A DNA stretch of 64,000 nucleotides from Paraburkholderia fynbosensis (GTDB lineage Bacteria > Pseudomonadota > Gammaproteobacteria > Burkholderiales > Burkholderiaceae), in NCBI RefSeq assembly GCF_902859935.1, contig NZ_CADIKI010000003.1, positions 186,001 to 250,000 on the forward strand, in the 5' to 3' direction. Below the pieces are notes generated by a model, which was given only the letters and a program-made list of their open reading frames with translations, did not search any database and was not told the origin of the DNA. The translations under genes were made by a program, and so were the position numbers. Positions 9,236-17,259 of this stretch are shown piece after piece (the stretch's first letter is position 1; the number at the start of each line of letters is the position of its first letter).

Positions 9236-9688
9236 ATGAGTAAATCCGCTAAGCATTTTCGAACCGCCTCGCGCCCACCTGTCGACGCTCTCCAATACGA
9301 AAAACTCGCGCTATCCGCTTTCGGACTCATCGAACGACAGATAAGCCAGTTGGACAAGCTGGTCACACTCGCAGCATCGATCTACAGAAGCCCCGCTCTG
9401 ACGCGTGACGAAAGATCCCGCCAGCGCAGACTGCTGGGGCTGCTGATCGATACCGGTGAGGAGTACCAGCGAGAAGTCGAGACTGACCTGGAGTTGTATC
9501 AGGTCATCGCGCTGGATGCGAAGGGAATCCCTCAAAGCCGCATCACCGCCCGTCGCGCAGCAAACCTCCTGGCAAAAGCGACGACGGCGGCATCAGAGAG
9601 TCGCAAGCGGATCAGCGCATCCAAGGCCGTGCAGATCAAGCAGGTGCGCTTCAAAACCACCCCGCGGACCATCGCTACAGCACATTGA
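9236..9688 (+). CDS. Hypothetical protein, 150 aa, helical
   Basis: An unrecognised soluble protein. The start at 9236 is preferred over an upstream in-frame start because AGGGAG lies eight bases before it. The first 20 residues are basic, and the rest alternates charged and hydrophobic residues in a mainly helical pattern (LSAFGLIERQISQLDKLVTL, then LTRDERSRQRRLLGLLIDTG). The C-terminus is lysine/arginine-rich (SRKRISASKAVQIKQVRFK). There is no signal peptide, membrane segment or cysteine. It stands alone between a repeat element and a shared terminator. The basic ends could fit nucleic-acid binding, but that is a guess. Confidence 0.65.
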   Translation: MSKSAKHFRTASRPPVDALQYEKLALSAFGLIERQISQLDKLVTLAASIYRSPALTRDERSRQRRLLGLLIDTGEEYQREVETDLELYQVIALDAKGIPQSRITARRAANLLAKATTAASESRKRISASKAVQIKQVRFKTTPRTIATAH

Positions 9689-9721
9689 CACAACCTCGCT
9701 GCGCCCGACCCCAGACGTGAA

Positions 9722-9746
9722 AAAAGGCGCAATCAATGCGCCTTTT
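9722..9746. terminator. Bidirectional terminator between the hypothetical gene and cobA
   Basis: AAAAGGCGCA and TGCGCCTTTT form a 10-bp stem around a five-base loop (ATCAA), so each strand has a GC stem ending in T residues. It lies between the convergent ends at 9688 and 9805 and would serve both transcripts. Confidence 0.85.
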
Positions 9747-9804
9747 CCCGTAGCAAGCGATGTCGCCGAACGCCGATCACTCCCGCAGTGCGGGCAACGC
9801 CAAA

Positions 9805-10560
9805 CTACGCCGCTACCAACATCCCATCCACGATTCGCACTACCGCCTGCCGTCGCTCAGCAAACGCCTCGCCGATCATCAGCAAACTCGGCTGCGAGGC
9901 GTCCACCCACCGTTGCGCCTCACCCGCAGCCAAGTCCTCGAGCGTCAGCGTCAACATCCGCTCGCGCACCGTGCTGCAAGCCTCGACGATCGCGACTGGC
10001 GTCGTTACCGGCTTCCCGGCATCGATCAGTTGTTGCGCGATCTCCACCCCACTATCGCGGCCCATGTAAAACACGAGCGAATCCGCATTCACCTGCTCGC
10101 GAATCTCATCGGACCCGGGCGCACGGCTGAACGTCGCCAGCGCCACACTGCGCGACACGCCCCTCAGCGTCAACGACCGCTTCAGCGAAGCCGCACTCGC
10201 GAGCGCCGCGGTAATCCCCGGCACCACCTCATACTCGATGCCCGCCTCCTCCAACGCCCGCATTTCTTCATCGGCTCGGCCAAACAGCATCGGATCGCCA
10301 CCCTTCAGACGCACCACTACCTCGTGCTCCAAAGCAGCATCGACGATCTGCTTGTTGATGAACTGCTGAGCCGTCGACAGTTGCCCGCAACGCTTGCCCA
10401 CCGCAATCCGCTTCGCGTGCGAAGGCGCATAGTCGAGCATGGCCGGCTCGACCAGCGCGTCGTGCAGCACGACGTCGGCGGCGCCGAGCAGCCGCGCGCC
10501 GCGCACCGTAATCAGGTCCGCCGCTCCCGGCCCCGCGCCGATCAGATAAACCTTTCCCAT
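9805..10560 (-). CDS. cobA: Uroporphyrinogen-III C-methyltransferase (SUMT)
   Basis: A 251-residue SAM-dependent enzyme that makes precorrin-2 from uroporphyrinogen III, the branch point to siroheme and cobalamin. It begins GKVYLIGAGPGAADLIT (SAM loop) and carries VVRLKGGDPMLFGRADEE and the VVPGITAALASAASL loop. It is the stand-alone form without the dehydrogenase/ferrochelatase module of CysG. The start at 10560 is favoured over the ATG six bases earlier because AGG then sits nine bases upstream. It is last in the sulfate operon, 98 bp after cysN, which fits supply of siroheme to CysI. Confidence 0.93.
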   Translation of the reverse strand: MGKVYLIGAGPGAADLITVRGARLLGAADVVLHDALVEPAMLDYAPSHAKRIAVGKRCGQLSTAQQFINKQIVDAALEHEVVVRLKGGDPMLFGRADEEMRALEEAGIEYEVVPGITAALASAASLKRSLTLRGVSRSVALATFSRAPGSDEIREQVNADSLVFYMGRDSGVEIAQQLIDAGKPVTTPVAIVEACSTVRERMLTLTLEDLAAGEAQRWVDASQPSLLMIGEAFAERRQAVVRIVDGMLVAA

Positions 10561-10658
10561 TTGCATCAACCTGTTGGTTAGGGCGCCAGCGCCGAGCAAC
10601 GACGCATCACATCGCATCGCTGCAGCGCTGCATCGCGCCGCCGGCCGCCCCTCGCCGC

Positions 10659-11975
10659 TTACGCCGAAAACGCCCGGATCATCCCGGCCGCGACGGTGTG
10701 GTGGGTCGCTTCGTCAATCAGCACGAATGCGCCCGTGCCCTGATGCGAGTCGTACACGTCGCATACCAGCGGCTTCTGCAGCGTCAGCGCCACGCGGCCG
10801 ATATCGTTCATCGCGAGTTCCTTGCGATCGGTCGCCTGCGACAGCGTATGCACGTCGAGCACTTCCTTGATCGCACCGATTCGCGCGAACACCGTGTTGG
10901 TGGTCTGCTTCAACAGATACTTGCGTTGCGTCGACAGCGGCGTGTCGTCGAACCAGCACAGGTCGGCTTCGAGCTTCTTCGCCGGTTCCGGCGCCGCTTC
11001 ACGCAGCACGAAGGTGTCGCCGCGCGACACGTCGACGTCTTCCGCGAGACGGATCGTCACCGTCTGGCCCGCAAACGCGCGATCCACTGCTGCCGTGCCG
11101 CCCACCACCGGCGCGATGATCTCGGCAACCGTTGCTTCGCGATTGGCCGGCAACACGACGATCGTATCGCCGAGCTTGACTTCGCCCGCTTCGACACGGC
11201 CCATGTAGCCGCGAAAATCGTCGGCCTGGCTGCCGTCCTGGCGCGCCACCCATTGCACCGGGAAGCGCAGCGCCTGACCGGTCGGCACTTCGACCGGCAG
11301 CGCTTCGAGCAAATCCAGCAGCGGTTCGCCCGCGTACCACGGCATGCTTTCGCTCGCCGTCACGATGTTGTCGCCCTTGAGCGCCGACACCGGCACGAAG
11401 CGCACGTCGGTCAGGCCCAGTTGGCGCGCGAGTTCGACATACGCGTCACGAATCTCGTTGAAGCGTTGCTCGCTGTACTCGACGAGGTCCATCTTGTTGA
11501 TTGCGACGATTGCGTGCTGCAAGCCGAGCAGCTTGACGATCGCGCTATGACGCTTGGTTTGCGGCAACAATTGCGCGACACCGTCGACGAACGTCACGCG
11601 CGTCGCGTCGACGAGAATGATCGCCGCGTGCGCGGTCGACGCGCCCGTCACCATGTTGCGCGTGTACTGCTCGTGGCCCGGCGTGTCGGCGATGATGAAC
11701 TTGCGCTTCGCGGTAGCGAAGTAACGGTACGCGACGTCGATCGTGATGCCCTGCTCGCGTTCGGCTTCGAGGCCGTCGGTCAGCAACGACAGATCGATTT
11801 CATCGCCGACGGTGCGCTTGTTCTTCGCGCGCGACAGCGCCGAGAGCTGGTCGCTCAACACGGCCTTGCTGTCGTACAGCAGGCGGCCGATCAACGTGCT
11901 CTTGCCGTCGTCGACGCTACCCGCAGTGATGAAACGCAGCACGCCGAGGTCTTCTGGTTGATGAATACTGCTCAT
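10659..11975 (-). CDS. cysN: Sulfate adenylyltransferase subunit 1 (GTPase)
   Basis: The 438-residue GTP-binding subunit of ATP sulfurylase; its GTP hydrolysis drives CysD to form APS from sulfate and ATP. The EF-Tu-like G domain has P-loop GSVDDGKST at about residues 18-26, DTPGHEQYTRNM at about 95-106 and NKMD near 160. Two beta-barrel domains follow. It has no fused APS-kinase (CysC) domain, consistent with an APS-reducing pathway. It begins 20 bp after cysD and is in the cys operon. Confidence 0.96.
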   Translation of the reverse strand: MSSIHQPEDLGVLRFITAGSVDDGKSTLIGRLLYDSKAVLSDQLSALSRAKNKRTVGDEIDLSLLTDGLEAEREQGITIDVAYRYFATAKRKFIIADTPGHEQYTRNMVTGASTAHAAIILVDATRVTFVDGVAQLLPQTKRHSAIVKLLGLQHAIVAINKMDLVEYSEQRFNEIRDAYVELARQLGLTDVRFVPVSALKGDNIVTASESMPWYAGEPLLDLLEALPVEVPTGQALRFPVQWVARQDGSQADDFRGYMGRVEAGEVKLGDTIVVLPANREATVAEIIAPVVGGTAAVDRAFAGQTVTIRLAEDVDVSRGDTFVLREAAPEPAKKLEADLCWFDDTPLSTQRKYLLKQTTNTVFARIGAIKEVLDVHTLSQATDRKELAMNDIGRVALTLQKPLVCDVYDSHQGTGAFVLIDEATHHTVAAGMIRAFSA

Positions 11976-11995
11976 GATTGTCTTACCCCGTGTGC

Positions 11996-12958
11996 TTAGA
12001 AATAACCTTGCTTCTTACGCTGCTCCATCGCGGCTTCGGAGACCTGATCGTCCATCCGCGTCGCGCCGCGTTCCGTGATTTCGGTCACGGCCGTTTCGGC
12101 GATGATCTTCTCGATATCGTCCGCATCGCTTTCCACCGGGCACGTGCAGCTGATGTCGCCGACGGTGCGAAAACGCACCTGCGCGTTTTCGCTGACCTCG
12201 CCTTCACGCATCGGCGTAAGCGGCGTGACCGGCACGAGCAGGCCGTTGCGGCGCACGATCTCGCGTTGGTGCGCGTAGTAGATCGACGGCAATTCGAGCT
12301 GTTCGCGAGCGATGTACTGCCACACGTCGAGTTCGGTCCAGTTCGAGATCGGGAACACACGCAGATGTTCGCCGTTATGCAGACGTGCGTTGTACAGGCT
12401 CCACAGTTCGGGGCGTTGCGCCTTCGGGTCCCATTGGCCGAACTCATCGCGGAACGAGAAGATGCGTTCTTTCGCGCGGGCCTTCTCTTCGTCGCGGCGC
12501 GCACCGCCGATCAGCGCGGTATAGCCGTACTGTTCGATGGTTTCGAGCAACGTCACCGCTTGCGCGGCGTTGCGCGAATCCGTTTCGCGGCGCAGACGCA
12601 CGGTGCCGCGTTTGATCGAATCTTCGACGTGGCCCACCACTAGCTCCGCGCCAATCTCCTGCGCGCGGCGATCGCGGAAGTCGATCACTTCGTCGTAGTT
12701 GTGCCCGGTGTCGATATGCACGAGCGGGAACGGCAGCACGGTCTTGCGATTCGCCCCGATGCCGAAGGCCTTCAGCGCGAGGTGCAACACCACGACCGAG
12801 TCCTTGCCGCCCGAGAACAACAGTGCGGGCTTGCTGCATTCGGCGACCAGTTCGCGCAGGATGTGAATCGACTCGGCTTCGAGCCAGTCGAGATGATCCA
12901 TACGGTTCGCCGTGTTGGTAAGCGGAGCGTTCACAGTGGAGTCGAGCGTGGTGCTCAT
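11996..12958 (-). CDS. cysD: Sulfate adenylyltransferase subunit 2
   Basis: The 320-residue catalytic ATP-pyrophosphatase subunit of ATP sulfurylase. The PP-loop LLFSGGKDSVVVLHLALKAF is at about residues 48-67, and HIDTGHNYDEVIDFRD and WTELDVWQYI are typical of the family. The start at 12958 (MSTTLDSTVN) has GAAGGA upstream and fits the family better than the longer open frame. It lies 119 bp after cysH and 20 bp before cysN in the same operon. It is intact. Confidence 0.96.
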   Translation of the reverse strand: MSTTLDSTVNAPLTNTANRMDHLDWLEAESIHILRELVAECSKPALLFSGGKDSVVVLHLALKAFGIGANRKTVLPFPLVHIDTGHNYDEVIDFRDRRAQEIGAELVVGHVEDSIKRGTVRLRRETDSRNAAQAVTLLETIEQYGYTALIGGARRDEEKARAKERIFSFRDEFGQWDPKAQRPELWSLYNARLHNGEHLRVFPISNWTELDVWQYIAREQLELPSIYYAHQREIVRRNGLLVPVTPLTPMREGEVSENAQVRFRTVGDISCTCPVESDADDIEKIIAETAVTEITERGATRMDDQVSEAAMEQRKKQGYF

Positions 12959-13077
12959 GTCGGGTCCTTCGTTGATGGCCCGGCGAGCGGTTGCCCGCCG
13001 GAGCACAAGTATTCAAGTCGATCCGGGCGGCGTTCAACCCGTTCAAACCGGGAGCCTGCCCTCAGTGTAGCGAGATA

Positions 13078-13824
13078 TCAGATCGAAGCGTTTTCGCCGC
13101 GTTCGAGCGGGATCGGGGTAATCGTCGTGATGTGCAGGCCGCATTCCTTCGTATCGCGCGACTCCCACCACCAGCGCCCTGCGCGGCTGTCCTCGCCGGG
13201 ACGGATCGCGCGCGTACACGGCTCGCAGCCGATGCTCGGATAACCGCGCGCATGCAGCGGATTGACCGGCACGTCGAACGCTTTCAGGTAATCCCACACC
13301 TCGGCTTCGGTCCAGTCCGTCAGCGGATTGAACTTGGCGATGTCGCGCGCGGCATCGTGTTCTTCCGCGTGCAGTTCGGCACGCGTCACCGACTGTTCAC
13401 GGCGCTGGCCCGTCACCCAGGCGCTGACATCCGACAACGCGCGATTCAACGGCTCGACCTTGCGAATCTCGCAGCAACGCTTGCGCAGATCGACGCTTTC
13501 GTAAAACGCATTCAGCCCGTGCGAGCCGATGTATTCCTCGACTGCCGCTGCCTGCGGATGGAACTGTTCGATCTCGTAGCCATAGCGCTCTTTCACGCGA
13601 TCGAGCATACCGAGCGTTTCCGCATGCAAGCGGCCCGTGTTCAGCGAGAAGATACCGATCTTCACGCCGCGCGAGAGGATCGCGTGCGTGAGCAGCATGT
13701 CTTCCGCTGCGAGGCTGCTGGCAAGCTTCACATTCGCGTGACGCGCGGCGATCGAGTCGAGCAGGGCATCGAGGCGCTCGACCTTCGCGGCGAGTTCCGG
13801 CGTGAGCGTGGGGGCGTCGCTCAT
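13078..13824 (-). CDS. cysH: Assimilatory adenylylsulfate (APS) reductase
   Basis: A 248-residue thioredoxin-dependent reductase that yields sulfite. Two cysteine pairs are visible, KRCCEIRK at about residues 138-145 and GCEPC near 220, which ligate a [4Fe-4S] cluster in the APS-reducing type; the catalytic cysteine is in ECGLH near the C-terminus. The cluster cysteines and the absence of cysC in this operon argue for APS rather than PAPS as substrate. Its start overlaps the stop of the DUF934 gene by four bases, so the two are translationally coupled. Confidence 0.93.
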   Translation of the reverse strand: MSDAPTLTPELAAKVERLDALLDSIAARHANVKLASSLAAEDMLLTHAILSRGVKIGIFSLNTGRLHAETLGMLDRVKERYGYEIEQFHPQAAAVEEYIGSHGLNAFYESVDLRKRCCEIRKVEPLNRALSDVSAWVTGQRREQSVTRAELHAEEHDAARDIAKFNPLTDWTEAEVWDYLKAFDVPVNPLHARGYPSIGCEPCTRAIRPGEDSRAGRWWWESRDTKECGLHITTITPIPLERGENASI

Positions 13825-14360
13825 GCTGACGCCTTTTGCAGTTCGCCCGCCTCGCGGCGGCGGAACAGCGGCGACGAATTCACCGCGCCCTGATAGTTGA
13901 AGCTGAATTCGTCGAACGCCTTAAGCGCATCGTTGAAGTCCTTGTCCGCGCGCAGTGCATAGGCGTCGAAGCCGCAACGGAACATGAACGTGATCTGATC
14001 GCGCAGCACGTCGCCGATCGCGCGCAGTTCGCCCTTGTAGCCATAACGTTCGCGCAGCAGGCGGCCGATGCTGTAGCCACGGCCGTCGCGGAATACCGGG
14101 AAATCCACGGCGATCAGCGCAATCTTGTCGAAGTCGGCGACGATATCCGCCGGTTCGCTGTCCGGCGCGAGCCACACGCCGATCTCGGCGGCACTGCGCG
14201 ACGCAGCGAGCGTTTCACGTTCGGCCTGCCACAGCGCGAGCGGCACCAGCACTTTGCCGGCCGGCAATTCGTTCACCGCGGGCAGCGCGCCGTCTTCCGC
14301 CGGACGCACAACGGTCCAGTCATCGTTGACGATTGCGCGGTTCTTGATGATAGAAGCCAT
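13821..14360 (-). CDS. DUF934 protein of the sulfite-reductase operon
   Basis: A 179-residue protein of the DUF934 family, which is routinely found directly after single-subunit sulfite reductase genes and annotated only as a putative oxidoreductase. It starts MASIIKNRAIVNDDW. The middle part IALIAVDFPVFRDGRGYSIG and the C-terminal DALKAFDEFSFNYQGAV are the conserved blocks. There is no obvious cofactor motif. It sits 22 bp after cysI and overlaps cysH by four bases. A part in electron delivery or assembly of CysI is inferred from constant linkage and is not shown by its sequence. Confidence 0.88.
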   Translation of the reverse strand: MASIIKNRAIVNDDWTVVRPAEDGALPAVNELPAGKVLVPLALWQAERETLAASRSAAEIGVWLAPDSEPADIVADFDKIALIAVDFPVFRDGRGYSIGRLLRERYGYKGELRAIGDVLRDQITFMFRCGFDAYALRADKDFNDALKAFDEFSFNYQGAVNSSPLFRRREAGELQKASA

Positions 14361-14382
14361 CTGTTTAGTATCCTTTTCGCGG

Positions 14383-16062
14383 TTACGCGTGAGCCGGTTG
14401 ACGCGAGGCGTACACACGTTCCTTGAACGGGGCGATGCCAATGCGGTTGTACGTTTCGATGAAGCGCTCGCCCTCGTGGCGGTTTTCCACGAAGGTGTCG
14501 ATCACCTTGCTCATCACGTCCGGCATTTCTTCCGCCGAGAACGACGGGCCGATCACGCGGCCCAAGTGCGCGCCGGTGGCGCCCGTGCCCTGCTCGCCGC
14601 CGAGCGTCACCTGGTACCACTCCGAGCCGTCCTTATCGACGCCCAGAATGCCGATGTTGCCGACGTGGTGGTGACCGCACGCGTTGATACAGCCCGAGAT
14701 GTTCAGCGACACGTCGCCGAGGTCGTACACGTAGTCGAGATCGTTGAAGCGTTCCTGGATCGCCAGCGCGATCGGAATCGACTTCGCATTCGCGAGCGAG
14801 CAGAAGTCGCCCCCCGGGCACGCGATGATGTCGGTCAGCAAGCCGATGTTCGGCGTCGCGAAACCTTGCGTCTTGGCCTTTTCCCACAGCGCGAACAGAT
14901 CGCGCTTCTTGACGTTGGCAAGGATCAGGTTCTGTTCGTGCGACACGCGGATTTCGCCGAGCGAATACTCGTCGGCCCAATCGGCGACCGCTTCCATCTG
15001 CGTGTCCGTCGCGTCGCCCGGGGCGATCGTGGTCGGCTTCAGCGACAAGGTCACCGATGCGTAGCCCGACACCTTGTGCGGCCGCACGTTACGCTCGACC
15101 CACCGCGCGAACGCGCGGTTTTCCAGCAGATGGTTTTCAAACGAAGCGTCCGTGTCTGGCAGCTTGTCGTAGACCGGCGGCTGGAAGTACTGGGCCACGC
15201 GATCCACTTCAGCCTGCGTGAGCGTCGAAGGACCGTCCTTCAGGTGCTGCCATTCCTCTTCGACCTGCGCGGAGAACTTCTCCGGGCTCAGCGCCTTCAC
15301 GAGAATCTTGATGCGCGCCTTGTACATGTTGTCGCGGCGGCCATAGCGGTTGTACACGCGCAGCACCGCTTCGCAGTACGTCAGCAGGTGCTGCCACGGC
15401 AAATCCTTGCGGATGATCGCGCCGATGATCGGCGTGCGGCCCATGCCGCCGCCCGCCAGGATGTCGGCTACCAGCTCGCCCTGCTCGTTCTTCTTCAGAT
15501 ACACGCCCATGTCGTGAATCTGCACGGCCGCGCGGTCTTCCTTCGAACCCGACACGGCGATCTTGAACTTACGCGGCAGCCACGCGAATTCCGGGTGGAA
15601 CGTCGACCATTGACGCAGGATTTCCGCCCAGGGACGCGGATCGACGACTTCGTCGGGCGCGACGCCGGCGAACTGGTCGGCGGTGATGTTGCGGATGCAG
15701 TTGCCCGAGGTCTGAATGCCGTGCATTTGCACCGCGGCGAGCTTGCGCAGAATTTCCGGCGTTTCTTCGAGCTTGATCCAGTTGTACTGGATGTTCGAGC
15801 GCGTCGAGAAATGGCCGTAGCCGCGGTCATGTTCACGCGCGATCTGCGCGAGCACGCGCATCTGGTCGCTGCGCAGGTTGCCGTACGGAATCGCGATACG
15901 GTGCATGTACGCGTGGCGCTGGTAGTACAGGCCGTTCTGCAAGCGCAGCGGACGGAACTCCTCTTCGCTCAATTCGCCCGACAAGCGGCGGCGAACCTGA
16001 TCGGCGTATTGCGCGACCCGTTCATCGACGATGGTCTGGTCGTACTGATCGTATTGGTACAT
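14383..16062 (-). CDS. cysI: Sulfite reductase haemoprotein (nitrite/sulfite reductase family)
   Basis: A 559-residue siroheme/[4Fe-4S] enzyme reducing sulfite to sulfide by six electrons. The two ferredoxin-like repeats start near residues 50 and 330. The cluster and siroheme cysteines appear as CPGGDFCSLANAKS and GCINACGHHHVGNIGILG at about residues 425-475, and an arginine-rich siroheme site STRSNIQYNWIK lies near 90. The start at 16062 (MYQYDQYDQTI) is chosen over a longer open frame. No flavoprotein partner (cysJ) is present, so the electron donor is probably a ferredoxin or other reductase. It is the first gene of the operon. Confidence 0.93.
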   Translation of the reverse strand: MYQYDQYDQTIVDERVAQYADQVRRRLSGELSEEEFRPLRLQNGLYYQRHAYMHRIAIPYGNLRSDQMRVLAQIAREHDRGYGHFSTRSNIQYNWIKLEETPEILRKLAAVQMHGIQTSGNCIRNITADQFAGVAPDEVVDPRPWAEILRQWSTFHPEFAWLPRKFKIAVSGSKEDRAAVQIHDMGVYLKKNEQGELVADILAGGGMGRTPIIGAIIRKDLPWQHLLTYCEAVLRVYNRYGRRDNMYKARIKILVKALSPEKFSAQVEEEWQHLKDGPSTLTQAEVDRVAQYFQPPVYDKLPDTDASFENHLLENRAFARWVERNVRPHKVSGYASVTLSLKPTTIAPGDATDTQMEAVADWADEYSLGEIRVSHEQNLILANVKKRDLFALWEKAKTQGFATPNIGLLTDIIACPGGDFCSLANAKSIPIALAIQERFNDLDYVYDLGDVSLNISGCINACGHHHVGNIGILGVDKDGSEWYQVTLGGEQGTGATGAHLGRVIGPSFSAEEMPDVMSKVIDTFVENRHEGERFIETYNRIGIAPFKERVYASRQPAHA

Positions 16063-16282
16063 TCGGGGACCCCAATTTTTTTGCGTGACACACGGCGGTC
16101 CGGTTCCGCCGCGCCTTGCATATCTGTCTTGGTCAGCAACCGCAAACGAGCGTTTAGACCCATCTCTTATTTGCTTATGACAAATACAGATATCCATATT
16201 GAAAAAGATGGACAGATCGTAATAAACTCCCCTTATATTTCAAACGACTAAAAAATTCTTTTTATATGCGGAGAGGTTATAT
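16063..16282. promoter_or_regulatory. AT-rich divergent control region cysI / cysB-type regulator
   Basis: This 220-bp gap between divergent starts is far more AT-rich than its surroundings, mainly at 16150-16282. It includes AT stretches such as CTTATTTGCTTATGAC and TTCTTTTTATATGCGGAG. CysB-type activators bind degenerate AT-rich arms, so this is where I would expect both activation of the cys operon and self-control of the regulator. GGAGAGG at 16269-16275 is the regulator's ribosome binding site. Individual boxes cannot be fixed by eye. Confidence 0.5.
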
Positions 16283-17224
16283 ATGAACCTGCATCAATTC
16301 CGCTTCGTCCGCGAGGCTGTGCGGCAGAATTTCAACCTCACGGAAGCCGCGAAGGCGCTGTTTACCAGCCAGCCGGGCGTTTCCAAGGCGATCATCGAGC
16401 TCGAGGACGAGCTGGGCGTCGAAATCTTCACGCGGCACGGCAAGCGCGTGCGCTCGCTGACCGAGCCGGGACGCATCATCTTGCAGTCAGTCGAGAAGAT
16501 CCTGCAGGAAGTCGAGAGTCTAAGGCGGGTCGGTAAGGATTACGCGGCGCAGGATCAGGGCAATCTCGTCATCGCTGCGACCCATACTCAGGCGCGCTAC
16601 TCGCTGCCGGCCGCGATCGCCGAATTCAAGAAACGTTTCCCCAAGGTCCACCTTTCAATCCTGCAAGGCAGCCCGACCCAAGTCGCCGAGATGGTGCTGC
16701 ACGACCAGGCCGATCTCGCGATCGCCACCGAAGCGATCGCCAACTATAAGGAACTGGTGTCGCTGCCCTGCTTCCAGTGGCACCACATCGCGGTCATGCA
16801 GCCGGATCATCCGCTGCTCGACCGCAAACTTTTGGCACTGGATGATCTGACCCAGTATCCGCTGATTACGTACGACAACGCGTTCGCCGGCCGCACCAAG
16901 ATCAACGAGGCGTTCCGTCTGCGCGGGCTGCATCCGGACATCGTGCTGGAGGCGATCGACGCCGACGTGATCAAGACCTATGTGGAACTCGGCCTCGGCG
17001 TCGGCATCATGGCGGATATCGCGTTCAACGCCGAGCGCGACCGCCATTTGCGCGCGATGCCGGTTGGTCACCTGTTCGGCAGCAACGTGACGCGCGTCGC
17101 GCTCAAACAAGGCGCCTATCTGCGCAGCTATGTGTACACGCTCGTCGAACTGCTGTCGCCGAGCATGAACCGCAAGCTGATCGAACAGGCGCTCAAGGGC
17201 GAACACGAAACCTACGAACTTTGA
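16283..17224 (+). CDS. cysB: CysB-family LysR regulator of sulfur assimilation
   Basis: A 313-residue LysR-type regulator of the CysB/Cbl subfamily. The helix-turn-helix at about residues 3-60 has NFNLTEAAKALFTSQPGVSKAI, and the effector domain has the CysB-like GNLVIAATHTQARYSLP. CysB proteins activate cys genes when acetylserine signals sulfur need. Divergent placement from cysI supports this role. CysB and Cbl paralogues cannot be separated on these data, so the symbol is the more general one. The binding-protein gene follows after 35 bp and may be cotranscribed. Confidence 0.9.
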   Translation: MNLHQFRFVREAVRQNFNLTEAAKALFTSQPGVSKAIIELEDELGVEIFTRHGKRVRSLTEPGRIILQSVEKILQEVESLRRVGKDYAAQDQGNLVIAATHTQARYSLPAAIAEFKKRFPKVHLSILQGSPTQVAEMVLHDQADLAIATEAIANYKELVSLPCFQWHHIAVMQPDHPLLDRKLLALDDLTQYPLITYDNAFAGRTKINEAFRLRGLHPDIVLEAIDADVIKTYVELGLGVGIMADIAFNAERDRHLRAMPVGHLFGSNVTRVALKQGAYLRSYVYTLVELLSPSMNRKLIEQALKGEHETYEL

Positions 17225-17259
17225 TATCACCCTGCTTCCTGCTACGGAGACCCTTCTCG

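Noticed and set aside
14125..16251. A 708-codon plus-strand open frame opposite cysI and DUF934
   Set aside because: Composition is arginine- and valine-rich with no motif, and the minus strand holds sulfite reductase with all cluster cysteines.
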